NCBI RefSeq assembly: GCF_026210795.1
Contig: NC_089437.1
Location: 186,001 to 250,000, forward strand
Reading direction: 5' to 3'
Source: Rhizophagus irregularis
Lineage: Eukaryota > Glomeromycota > Glomeromycetes > Glomerales > Glomeraceae
DNA: 64,000 bases
The notes under the pieces are model-generated. The model was given only the letters and a program-made list of their open reading frames with translations, searched no databases and had not been told where the DNA came from. Position 1 is the first letter of the stretch. Each line of letters starts with the position of its first letter. The position numbers and the translations under genes were made by a program. Positions 44,318 through 56,700 of this stretch are shown here, in pieces.

Positions 44318-45982
44318 ATTAATTGAGTTGTGGATTATAATTTTAATTTTAGTTAATATAAATAAATAACTACGTTACTCAAAATAAATTTCAGAATTAT
44401 TATGGGTAAAAGAAAAAAATTATGAATTGAACGAAGTTCGCACATTTGTATTACTTATTTGTATTACTATTTGTACTACTATTGTATACAAATTACTTTT
44501 TTGTAACAAAGAAAATTCGTACGCAGCAGTTGATCATCATAAAAAATAAATCTAACCGAAATGGTTAAAATGAAAAATGCGAAGAATAGAAAAATCATTT
44601 CCAAATTATATATCAAAAATAAATTAGTTTGGAATAAAAATTTTAATTAATATATTTTTAATTAACGAAAATCAAGGTAGATACAGATTATAGTTCGTAC
44701 ATAAGCTTTTTTTATCTTTACGCTAGGAAGATAAATAATAATATTTTACCCGGTATCCCGTGATTTGATATTGCCTGATACACGAATTTTTGCCTGATAC
44801 ACGATTTTTTTGCCTGATCAACCAATCAGACTTGATTTACCCAATATAACAGTGAAGTACCGAATAACTATTAAGTATGATTAGTTAAATGAACCTTGTC
44901 GAGTAAATATGGTAAATGAAAGAAATGTAAGGTATTTCATACTATTATCCGTATGGAGAAGATAATATTATGATGATTAAACATTGAAGGATCGAAAATT
45001 TTATTGTATATACGTAAATCAATAATAATCTTGAAAAGTTTATTATATATGCAATTTTAAATTATGTAAATTTAAAACAAAAAAAAATATATTTATCTTT
45101 TATCTTAAATGATATTTATTTAATTATGTATTAAGAATATTAAGAGATATATTTTTTTGATATTTTACATATTACCTTTGCACCAATCTTATTAATCTTT
45201 GATGAGGCGTAAAAAAATTAAAGATGAATAGAGTGTTAAAATTATGGTCAAGTATTAAATAGCACTTGTATTAACAAATCCATTTCTACGATAAAAATAT
45301 TAATAAATGTTTTTAAAAAGGACAATCTAACGGACTACAGGTTTCATGAAGACGAATACATCATATTTTGAATATTATATTTTATAGAGAATTTTTCAAA
45401 AATTAATGCAAAAAATGTCAACACGTAAACGAATATAATGCTCAAAAGTTGGAGAATGTTGAGAATGCTAATAGAAATTCAGTTGGTTTGATAGGTGCTT
45501 TATTTACAAAATTACATTTCTATTAACTCATATCAAGCATAAAACTATAGCTTATGACATAATTGAGATAATCTTTTATATACGTATAAAAAGATCAAAT
45601 GTATCAAGGGCATTAGCAGTTTTTAGATTAATATATATATTTATAAAAATTCTTTATTTTTAATATTTCATACGCTTATCTATTTTATCTTATAAATACA
45701 ATACATTCATACATAATTATGGTTTTTTTTGATAAATAGTTAGTTAAGATAATATAGAAATTTTATAAAATTAAAAAAAAATTAAAAATAAACATGCATT
45801 ATGTGATAATAATGTGTGGTTATCTACAGTAGTTAATGATTAACTATGAATATAATAATTAATAAATAACAAAAGGATTATTAAAAATATTCTTTATACA
45901 ATATAGTATAGTAAAATTATTTATTTAAATTGTTATATCTTACTTTATTCTTTAAAGAATTAATATGATAGTATGACTTTAT
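44318..45982. other. A/T-rich spacer
   Basis: No gene supported. At about 44,772-44,818 the phrase TTGCCTGATACACGA is repeated two to three times in a row (tandem unit of about 20 bases), inside a stretch with GGTATCCCGTGATTTGATAT. The rest is homopolymer-rich. Confidence 0.45.
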
Positions 45983-46273
45983 TTATAGTGATAATGTATT
46001 TGAAGGAAATATGTCATTATTATGAACTACATATTCATTTAATTTTGTTTTATAATCATCATTTAAATTACGTAAATAAATTTCAATAAATTGATAATTT
46101 TTAGGAAATTTAATTGAAAATGGATCTTCCCATAATAATGGGATTGCTAAACGACACCATAATCTATTAATTAATATACATGAACGTAATGTTTTATAGT
46201 CATAACGAAAATATTGTATAACTTTGTCTATTAATTCAGGTAAATCTCCTGAAAATAACTTTGAACATGCCAT
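45983..46273 (-). pseudogene. truncated F-box gene
   Basis: A 96-codon frame that is the N-terminus of an F-box gene of the 7,958 subfamily: SGDLPELIDKVIQYF, then LINRLWCRLAIPLLWEDP. It keeps similarity as far as SNTL, where the longer copy continues FNYPSF, and here ends after two unrelated residues at a stop. The LRR-like region is missing, so if expressed it would be an F-box-only peptide. It is more likely a truncation by rearrangement. Confidence 0.72.
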
Positions 46274-48280
46274 ATTAAGCGAGAAGAGAGAAGAGAGAAA
46301 AAGGACTCCGAAATTAGAAGTTACGTCAAAATATGATGTGAATTTTGTGAATTTTGGAGTTGAAATTCCACAAGTTATTTGTTATGGATCGTATGATTTG
46401 TACACATGACCTACTTTGCTATATAAAAAATATTGTGCAACAAATATCGGAACTAAAAATCCGAGAAGTATATCCAAATCAAGTAAACCGGAAAGTAAGA
46501 CTAAACGTCTAAACGACACAATCGGCTCCAAAAATCCGATAAAAAAATCATCGACACAAACATAAAAAAAATGGAAGAATCGACGAAATACATGATTATT
46601 TGGATAAACATTTTGCCGAACGATCACGTGATCTCAAGTTTTATGCTTATTCACAGTAATTCATATAATTCATTATATTGTTGTGTATTTGTGAAATTTA
46701 GGTCGTACGAGTGGTCACAATTTGACCGTATTTGACTAATCATTTACTTACACAGATTAAGCACAGTAACTCTCTGTGATGTTACGTTATTGAACTGTTA
46801 AAAAGAAACTGACCTGAAATCAGTACATGTCTACATCATTTACTGTATTTCGCCATAACAAGCCATCGATCAAGACAATGATACTTATATATTACATAAG
46901 ATTTTTGAATTTTTTTTTATATCAAATTGTAGGAATTTTTTTTCGCATAATTTTTTTTATTGATAAATTAAACTTTTTTTTAAAAAATTTTTTTTTCGCA
47001 TGATTTTATTTGATAGATTAACTTTTTTTGACTTTTTTTTCAAATTATTAGTCATGATGTCATTTTATTACTATAGAATTCTTTCCAATATAATCATTTT
47101 TGTATATATACCTTGACCCAAAAAAGAAAAAATTTTTTAAATACTTGATTCAAAAATTTTCTCTCAACATTAAACCTCTGTTTAAATATACTGTATACCA
47201 AAAAGCTATAATAAAAACAGGATGTAGCAAAGCCATAATTATATTAGAAAAATTAATCAAAAAAATCTATTTACACTCAAAATTGAACATTTTAACTGAA
47301 ATATTCAGCCAAAAAACAAACATAGAGTATTTATAGCAACACCTAAAAAGTGTTGCTATCTATGTGAATTATATATCGATTTGCTAGAATATCAGGATAC
47401 TATATTGTCACCACTATCATAAATGGAAGCTTCCTTATGTAAATGATGATAACTACAGGAAAAAATCATTGTCAATATCTGCTTGAAAATCTTAACCATT
47501 CCATACGCGAAGAAATAATGCAACACAACAAAGTACAAAGGCAAGGTCATAGTGAGGATTCTAATGATTATATTGAATACGAAAAAATTGGTGCAATGTA
47601 CGACACTATTTTTATCTGAAAGATGATTAAAAATATACTTAATAGGTAAATTTTTAAAGTTAAAAAACATGATTAACATGTAAATTCTATAAAATATAGT
47701 TATATGACAAGTTTAAACTGGATTTTGATAAAATAGCAAAGTAGTCTCAGATTTTTTTGCTCAAAATACAATGAACAATGTATATATATTCATTTATCTA
47801 AAAATATAACACAATTAGCTATGTATTAAAAAATCTTGGATATAAATAAAGATATAAATAATTAACTTGTATTATTCTTAGTTTATATACATTTATCGAT
47901 TTTGATTTCTGAATAGCCAAATTAAAATTATGTAACGTGTAGCTTGTTTCCATTAAAATTATTACGGTTGCCATCATAGAATTAATTAGTGTAATAAGTG
48001 TCGGCTATATCGCTAAATGGTTTGATCGTTAGATTCGTATCATGTATTGGGTCATTCTTATTGATGATATCAATTTTTTTATCACTGAAATTATGATAAA
48101 TTTAATAAATTTAAAGAATTTAATATTTTTTATTCGTGCTACGGTTTATTCATTTATGTGCACAATTAATGTTTATTTTATTTCATATTTAATAATACTT
48201 ATTGATTGCTCAAAGAAATAGATAGTGATATACAAAAAAATAATTTTAACAAGGATTAAAAATAACTTTTAAAAATAGTA
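46274..48280. other. spacer with a possible stray exon
   Basis: Mostly non-coding. At about 47,456-47,617 on the plus strand an open frame after a CTACAG acceptor reads HCQYLLENLNHSIREEIMQH and then GHSEDSNDYIEYEKIGAMYD. This is hydrophilic and coding-like, but no partner exon was found. A short motif AAAAATCCGA occurs at 46,457 and 46,531 in a locally G/C-richer patch. No RNA gene is seen. Confidence 0.35.
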
Positions 48281-49840
48281 TTAATCTACTTTTTTTATGA
48301 TTTGCAATACTTCATAATCTTCAATTGAAAAATTTCCTTTTACATCTCTTATCTCCTTTTCATAATGCAATTTCGTACATGTATTATTATTATAAACATT
48401 TAAGTTACCTTGTTTTACACCTATTAAAAGGTCACCATAAAACGAAGGACCACATTCAGCATGATAAAGTAATGCATAATTCATATTTTTATGACTAATA
48501 TGACTTAAAATTGGATCTTTAAAATTATTTTTACTTTTAAAAGAAAAAATAAAACTATCCTGTGTTTTACCATATTCATTATGATTTGGTCCTTTCCATA
48601 TCAATGGATTATATCCTCCAATAATTTCTTCTGATCCTTTTATTTTAATAAATGTGACGGTATAAGGTATATTATCACATAATTCATGAAACCTTTTAGG
48701 TGTAAAACCATTTTTACTTCCTCTTAATAATAATTTGAATTTGTATGGTAAATATAATTCTCTTGTATAAGCATATTTGCTTTTAATATCTATTTTATCA
48801 ATCCATCTTGAAATTAAAGAAGCAATATTTAAATTAATAATTTTTGAATTAATAATTCCATCAACATTTCTATATCTAGGAAGTAATATATTATTACTTG
48901 GCTCAATATTAGAAACCAAATAAGACATAATTAATTCTTCATAAAGTTGAGGTTCCAAAAGATTCTTATATGGACGAACTTTTTTTACAAATTCTTCAGA
49001 TGATAAACTAAAAAATCTAATTAAAGGTAAACAATGTTGTAAAGTATTCTCCATTGCTTTAAAATCATTATCTATCCAAGTATCAGGATCTGAAATGAGA
49101 GTTGAATTTTTTGCAAGTCCCCATTCTAAAACATATTCCCAAACTTCAATTTCTTTCATTTGTAAATCATCTCTTTTAATTAGTGAGACTAAAGATTCTT
49201 CGGGAATTGAAATAAAATCAAGTGACTTAAATACCTTTTCAGGAGATTTAGCCATCAAATCTGTACAAAAATTTTGAAGCTCTAATAAAGAATTAGAAGA
49301 ACTAGGCTGAAAACTCATTTGAAGAACAAGTCCTAAATGTTGTTCGATCCATTGAGGTTTACTTTCGATTAAATATTTCTGTAAATAATCAACTAACTCT
49401 TGAAGATGTAGTTGATCAGCAGCAGCTATTAATTTTAAAATTTCCGTAGATTCTTGTTCATTTAATGAAATGATACCTCCATAAATATATCTATATTTTA
49501 AAAAATGTATACCGTATTATAATATATAAAATATTCTTTAAAATACAGTACTAATTAATAAAAAACTAATAATTATAACTTACTTTAAAATAATCTTAAA
49601 GATTTCTGGTGAAATATTTGACAACTTAATGTGGATTTGAGCACTATCATTATTATTCTTTTTATTCGAAGTCAAAGTTCGTCGTAAAAATGAAGATCGG
49701 TAACACAGAATAATCATATGCGCACGGAATATTTTTACGTTTGGATCTTTACCAACTTCAATTGTAACATCATAATATTCTTCATCATTTAAAATTTCAA
49801 TATAATTCTGACTTAGCCTATTAAAAAATTGAGTTGACAT
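48281..49840 (-). CDS. BTB-BACK-TLDc protein
   Basis: Two exons, 49840-49584 and 49490-48281, 488 residues, 93-base intron. The BTB N-half has DVTIEVGKDPNVKIFRAHMI and CYRSSFLRRTL, the splice junction reads LKYIYGGIISLNEQES, then AAADQLHLQELVDYLQ. BACK has IKRDDLQMKEIEVWEYVLEW, and TLDc has IIGGYNPLIWKGPNHNEYGK and DSFIFSFKSKNNF and ends LQIIKK. It is the most diverged paralog in the window and stands alone, 10 kb from the nearest relative. The frame is intact. The first in-exon-2 methionine is not the start; exon 2 is open back to the acceptor. Role by analogy: CUL3 adaptor or TLDc stress protein. Confidence 0.9.
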
Positions 49841-51649
49841 TTTTTTTTTGAAAGCGTGCGAAGGTAAGCAGTTATGTTACCGAGTTACAAAATCAATTAA
49901 ATCAATTAATCAATTTAAGTGTCGATCAAGTACAATAAGTATTCTAGATATGGATAAATTATGTATAAATAGGGATTAAAAGATTTGTGGATTTGTGGCT
50001 GAATAATTTTCATTAAAGCCTTTCATCAGTAACCTGATTTTTGATACTGTGCCTCAAAAGTTAAAAAAAATTGTGATCGGCATGAGAAGTTTGGCGCAGT
50101 ACAACAAAAACATGGCTTGTAGATGGAATTATTTTTTAAAAAAAATACTTATACATAGACATGAAATTATATTATAAAATTAAATTTCAATAATTATTAA
50201 TGGATGTACATTATAAGGATTTGTTTTGAGGAAAACTAAAATAAAGCGACAAAATGATGTTCATTTTTTTTTGTTCAAGAAAAAGGAAATTATGGAGAAA
50301 AATAATGTTAATTTAATTTAAATGATGACTTTAATAAATTATCAGTTATAGAATTTATATATTATTAAGATTATCGATAAAATATATCAGATTATTGACA
50401 CTTGAGATATGAAATGGATCAATACATAAGTTCATGCAGAAATTATTGGATAGTAACTGGATACTACATGAATGGCCCGCCAAACCGATAATATTGAGGC
50501 ACTACATGCTAATAACAAATAACTGAAATAATATCACAAATATTTATAAGTTTTAAAGAACATTTGCGAGTAATTTCCATAAATTCAGTTCTTCGTCCAT
50601 GAAAACAACTCTTAGATTGCAAATTTTAAGTTATCATAGAGCTCATGACTAAAAAGTTTTGTAAGCGAACTTTGATCGACTAAAATATTATGAACGTATT
50701 TAAATCAATTTTGTATATCCCGTAATCCTATGTCCTAATTCCTTACTAATCTATCATTATTATCCATAGTATTTTATTAAAAAAAAAAATTCACAAGAAG
50801 AGTTTGTGAAAATTTGTGAATAATGAAGAGAAAGTTGTAAGAAATAAAAAAAAATGAAAAAAAAATTAATGGAAATGTAAAAATGAATAAAATCATGAGA
50901 AATGAGAGTAGAAATTGTAATATGAAAAAAAAGTTTGTAAGGAAATGAAAAAATGAAAAATATTTATAGAAATTGAGTTTCACGTGAAATAATGTGATAT
51001 TATAAGGTTAGATACTGGTATCCCACGATATAAATGTTCATATTTACTTTTTTTAAAAAAAAATCGAAATCGGTTTTCTAAATAAAAAAAAATCATATAA
51101 AATATATTTATTCAAATAAAAAAAAAATTATATCACAGCACTTGCCCGATTCGAACCTAAAAGGCAAAAGAACAGGAAAAAAATTAAGAAAAAAGAAAAT
51201 ATTAGTAAAAAAAAATAACAAAGGAAAAAATTATAAAAAAAATGTGCTTACAGTGGAAATCTAAAAGATGAAAGAATGAAAAAACAATTAGGAATAATAT
51301 TACTATATAAATAGGGTAAATCAAGAATCAAGTTGGGACACTCATTTAATTATTCTTTTTATTATTATTATTAATCATTTAAAAAATATTTATGCGTTTC
51401 TGTTATCTTATCCATTGGTTTTAACCAATTTTATAAAAAAAAAGTTTGTATGAGCGTTATTAAATTAAAAATGAAATTAATATTTCGGGAATAAAATCTA
51501 TTTTGACATATCAAGCAATTTTTTTATCAATCGTCAATAAACAATTCGTTAGAATAATTTATTTTAACTTTAAATGGGAAAACTTTTGTGTGGACACGTG
51601 ATAATCACTACTTGTATCCCGAGGTATTCTTGATTTCCCCCTTTTTTTC
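49841..51649. other. A/T-rich spacer
   Basis: A loose version of the BTB-gene promoter block lies at 49,943-49,975. At 51,134-51,157 the minus strand carries TAGGTTCGAATCGGG, which looks like a tRNA B-box, but no matching tRNA fold is present. The low-complexity purine stretch 50,790-50,980 is not coding. Confidence 0.45.
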
Positions 51650-53735
51650 AAACCTTTGAACTTTGCATACCTGTAAAAAATTACAGATTTAAAAAAAAAA
51701 TAACCCAAAACATAATTATTACTCTTGAGATAATTGGTTTAATTTATTTAATTCAGATAATCTTTTAAAAAGAGAAAAAAACATGGTAGATTACTCCCAT
51801 AAAGAAAATCTATTAATTTACTAATTTACTGAGAAATATTATAATTTCCCTTTTTTATAAAAATCAAAAATAAATGGTAATTAACCATTTTTACCATTTA
51901 TTACGTAACGTATTCATCCTTTTTTTTTCATCACTTTTTTTTTCAATATATTAACATGCCATTATGTAGGAGCTTATTGCGGATTAAATGCATAAAGCTT
52001 TGACATATTTTAAACTTAAAAGTAAGCATAAGCTTAAGATTATTATAAATGTTATAAAAATGTAAGCATCAAACTAACCATATATTAAATTTCGATTAAA
52101 GTTAGACTCATTGCACAGACTTTCAGCATTTCTTTTCTCCAAGCTAAAGAGTTGAATAATGAAAAATAAAAAATAATGAAAATAATTATTTTGAGCATTA
52201 TTCCTACAATAAAGAACCAACCAACAAGCCAACAAGAAGTATTTATAACTTAACAGTACTTCAAATTTTGTCAAGTTTCCTCAGACAAAATTCAAACAGT
52301 TTCTATTTGGAAATCGATTCTTCAATTAGGTTTAGTGTTCTAATCCGATCATCATCCGTCATTCGAAAAATCCGCCGGTTATGGACAACGTCTGAGTGAT
52401 GCGTTATTGTCCATTATTCAATTATCCGAGAAATCCAATAAAATCTGAATTTTTGGCGGATGTCCGTAATCCGACGGATAGCAGTTTAACGGATTGGAAC
52501 ACAAGTGATTGGTTGCATAAGGAACTAGTGAAATGAAAAATGAACTAACTCCGCCTAATTTTCTCAAGAATTATATAATAGGGTTCTATTAGACTACTAG
52601 TAATTATAATAATTTTTTTATGACCTTCAGGTTCTGTACTTTTTCAAGTTTTCAGAAAAATTAGGAACAAAAAGTTATTTCCATGTGATGATTTCTTTCA
52701 TGATTAAATATATCATTGACTGATATTTATTACAGTATTCTTTAGATAATAGATAATTAACTTATAGCTTTATAAATATATAATATACTATATAAATAAC
52801 CTAAAAAATGCTTCATCCATGTATCTATTTTAACGAACTCTTAATAATTGTGTTATTTTAGATAAAATTACGTGCAAAACTGCAAAAATGATCGGTAAAC
52901 AATTGGTTGAATTTGTATAAAAATTTAGCAATCATGATCAGCAATACATAATTACGCATAAGTATTGTTCTTATACAGTATATCGACAGATAATTAGTTT
53001 AAATAACGAATAATTAGCTTATAACTTTATAAACATACAGTAAAATATATAGCATGAATAACATAAAAAAATGCCCCATAATAATGAACGTATTATGTTT
53101 TAGTTCAAAAGGTTTCATCAATTTTTTTAATATTCGTGTTATTTTAGAAAAATTCACGTGCGTTTATTTAAAATGATCGGCAAATAATTTGATTGAAATT
53201 TTTATAAAATTTTCAGCCCACATTACAATGATCAGCAATACATAATTATGCAAATTATGCATAAATATTGTTCTTCCATTTATAAAGCATCAAGTGAAAT
53301 CGTTTTTTTCTTACTACTGCAATTTTTTTTTTTATTTCTTTCTTTTAAACGTACCAATTTTAGTTGATAAAACTCTTAATGGATTATTCTATCAAAAGTG
53401 ATAAAAAGCTGATTGAATCATGTGTTTGTGACTATAATTGTAACACAAAACGGTTTATACAAAATTTCAATAATTGGACCAGTGGTAATAATGATATTGA
53501 TAAATTTATTCAAAATACTCAGCTATCAGAACATACTTATAAGGTAAAAAATGCATTAGAGTGGATACCTTATGATAGACTTGATGATATTAAATATGTT
53601 GCAGATTATGAGTTTGGCAAAGTGTATAGTGCAAAATGGACTGATGGATGCATAAATAAATGGGATGGTGCAAATCAAAATTGGAAAAGAAAAGATCAAA
53701 ATATGTTTGTAAATCTGAGAATTTTAAATAATTCA
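51650..53735 (+). repeat. right copy of inverted segmental duplication
   Basis: Inverted match of 3,957-5,490. It runs from about 51,650 through the upstream region of the kinase gene and into its first exon. It is longer than the left copy mainly because of a 172-bp insertion (52,333-52,504) and unmatched A/T-rich stretches around 52,720-53,000. As the right copy includes the promoter and the intact exon 1 of the gene, it is the likely source. Confidence 0.8.
52333..52504. mobile_element. 172-bp MITE-like insertion in one duplicate
   Basis: Ends TAGTGTTCTAATCCG and CGGATTGGAACACAA form an inverted repeat (GTGTTC(C/T)AATCCG). Internal GGATTACGG/CGGACATCC-type motifs repeat. The inverted paralogous segment near 4,850 lacks this insert. 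The target duplication is not clean. The short CGGAT-rich design is like that of the other small elements here. Confidence 0.62.
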
Positions 53736-56700
53736 GCAAGTATTACATTAGAATTTATAAATAAGGTATAATAAATTTATCATAATTTCATTTTTTTTAT
53801 TATAATATATTAATTGCATTAAACTGTGCCATTTTGTAAAAAAAAATATTCCAATTGTTTAAATAACAAATAGTAACTTTAATATATTGTAGATTGCAAT
53901 ATCTCATAAAGTTTATGGAATAACTCAAGATCAAGAAACCAAGAACTATATGGTTGTTTTGAAAGATATATGTGAAAAATGTAAAATAATGTGTAATTCA
54001 ATGTATTTTCAACAAAATTTCAATAATTGGACCAGTGGTAATAATGATATTAATAAATTTATTCAAAATACTCAGCTATCAGAACATACTTATTATAAGG
54101 TAAAAAATGCATTAGAATGGATACCTTATGATAGACTTTATGATATTGAATATATTACAGATGATGATAAGTTTGGTAAAGTGTACAGAGCAAATTGGGC
54201 TGATGGATGTATTTGGTATTGGAATAAAATAAATAAAAATTGGAAAAGAAAAGATCAAAATATGTTTGTAATTCTGAAAATTTTAAATAATTCAGCAAGT
54301 ATTACACTAGAACTTATAAATAAGGTATAGTAAATTTATCATGAGTTTCATCTTTTTTGTTAATTGTAATATATTAATTATTAAACTGTGCCATTTTGTA
54401 AAAAAAATTCCAGTTATTTTAAAAACAAATAGTTGAAAATTTTATTTTTACTAATATTTCTAACTTTAATATATTGTAGATTGCAGTATCTCATAAAGTT
54501 TATGGAATAACTCAAGATCAAGAAACCAAGAACTATATGGTTGTTTTGAAAGATATATGTGAAAAATGTAAAATAATGTGTAATTCAATATATTTTCAAC
54601 GAGATTTCAATAATTGGACCAGTGGTAATAATGATATTGATGAATTTATTCAAAATACTCAGATATCAGAACATGATGATATAAAGAGGGCATTAGAATG
54701 GATACCTTATAATAAACTTTATAATATTAAATATATTGCAGATGATAAGTCTGGCAAAATGTATAAAGCAAGGTGGACTGATGGATGTATAAGTGATAAT
54801 AGTTGGAACAGTAGTAGTTGGGATGATGAAAATCAAAATTGGGAAAGAGAAGATCAACATATGTTTGTAATTCTGAAAATTTTAAATAATCCAGCAAGTA
54901 TTACATTAGAATTATTTATAAATAAGGTATAATGAATTTATCATAATTTTCATTTTTTTATTAATTATAATATGTTAATTGCATTAAACTGTGCCATTTT
55001 GTAAAAAAAATTCCAGTTATTTTAAAATACAAATAGTTGAAAATTTTATTTTTACTAATATTTCTAACTTTAATATATTGTAGATTGCAGTATCTCATAA
55101 AGTTTATGGAATAACTCAAGATTCAAAAACTGAGAACTATATGGTTGTTTTGAAAGATATATGTGAAAAATGTAAAATAATGTGTAATTCAATGTATTTT
55201 CAACGAAATTTCAATAATTGGACCAGTGGTAATAATGATATTGATAAATTTATTCAAAATACTCAGCTATCAGAACATACTTATAAGGTAAAAAATGCAT
55301 TAGAGTGGATACCTTATGATAGACTTTATGATATTAAATATATTACAGATGATGATAAGTTTGGCAAAGTGTACAGCGCAAATTGGACTGATGGATGCAT
55401 AAATGGTGCAAATCAAAATTGGAAAAGAAAAGATCGAAATATGTCTGTAATTCTGAAAATTTTAAATAATCCAGCAAGTATTACATTAGAATTTATAAAT
55501 AAGGTATAATAAATTTATCAAAAGTTTCATTTCTTCGTAAATTATAATATAAATTAATCACATTATATTGTATCATTTGATGGAAAAAAATTATCAGTTG
55601 CTTTAAATGACAATTAATCGACAATTTTATTTTTACTAATATTTCTAACTTCAATATATTATAGATTGCAATATCTCATAAAGTTTATGGAATAACTCAA
55701 GATCCAAAAACTGAGAACTATATGGTTGTTTTTAAAGATATATGTGGAAAATGCGATAAAGTGTGTAATTCAATGTATTTTCAACGAAATTTCAATAATT
55801 GGACCAGTGGTAACAATGATATTGATAAATTTATTCAATATACTCAGCTATCAGCTCATGATGATATAAAGAGAGCATTAGAATGGATACCTTATAATAA
55901 ACTTTTTAATATTAAATATATTGCAGATTGTGAGTTTGGCAAAGTGTATAGTGCAAAATGGACTAATGGATACATAAATGAATGGGATGATGAAAATCAA
56001 AATTGGAAAAGAAAAGATCAAAATATGTTTGTAATTCTGAAAATTTTAAAAAATCCAGCAAGTATTACATTAGAATTTATAAATAAGGTATAATGAATTT
56101 ATCAAAGTTTCATGTTTTTGCGAATTATAATATAAATTAATCACATTATATATTGTGTCATTTGATGAAAAAAAAAAATTACCAGTTGTTTTAAATAGCA
56201 AATAGTTGAAAATTTGATTTTTTTACTAATATTTTAACTTTAACATACTGTAGATTGCAGTTCCTTATAAAGTTTATGGAATAACTCAAGATCCAAAAAC
56301 TAAGAACTATATGGTGGTTTTGAATTATATATGTGAAAAATGTAATGAAGTGTGCAATTCAATGTATTTTCAACAAAATTTCAGTGATTGGACCAGTGGT
56401 AATAATGATATTGATAAATTTATTCAAAATTCTCAACTATCAGCTCATGATGATATAAAGAGGGCATTAGAATGGATACCTTATAATAAACTTTATAATA
56501 TTAAATATATTGCAGATGATAAGTTTGGCAAAATGTATGGAGCAAGTTGGACTGATGGATGTATAAGTGATAATAGTTGGAACAATAGTTGGGATAATGA
56601 AAATCAAAATTGGAAAAGAAGAGATCAAAATATGTTTGTAATTCTGAAAATTTTAAATAATCCAACAAGTATTACACCAGAATTTATAGATAAGGTATAA

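Noticed and set aside
47100-47336. 78-codon Lys/Ile-rich plus-strand frame
   Set aside because: Composition follows the local A/T-rich DNA, with no domain or splice partner.
51134-51160. tRNA B-box-like GGTTCGAATC on the minus strand
   Set aside because: The bases on either side do not form a T-stem or acceptor stem, and no A-box lies at the right distance. At most a tRNA-derived fragment.
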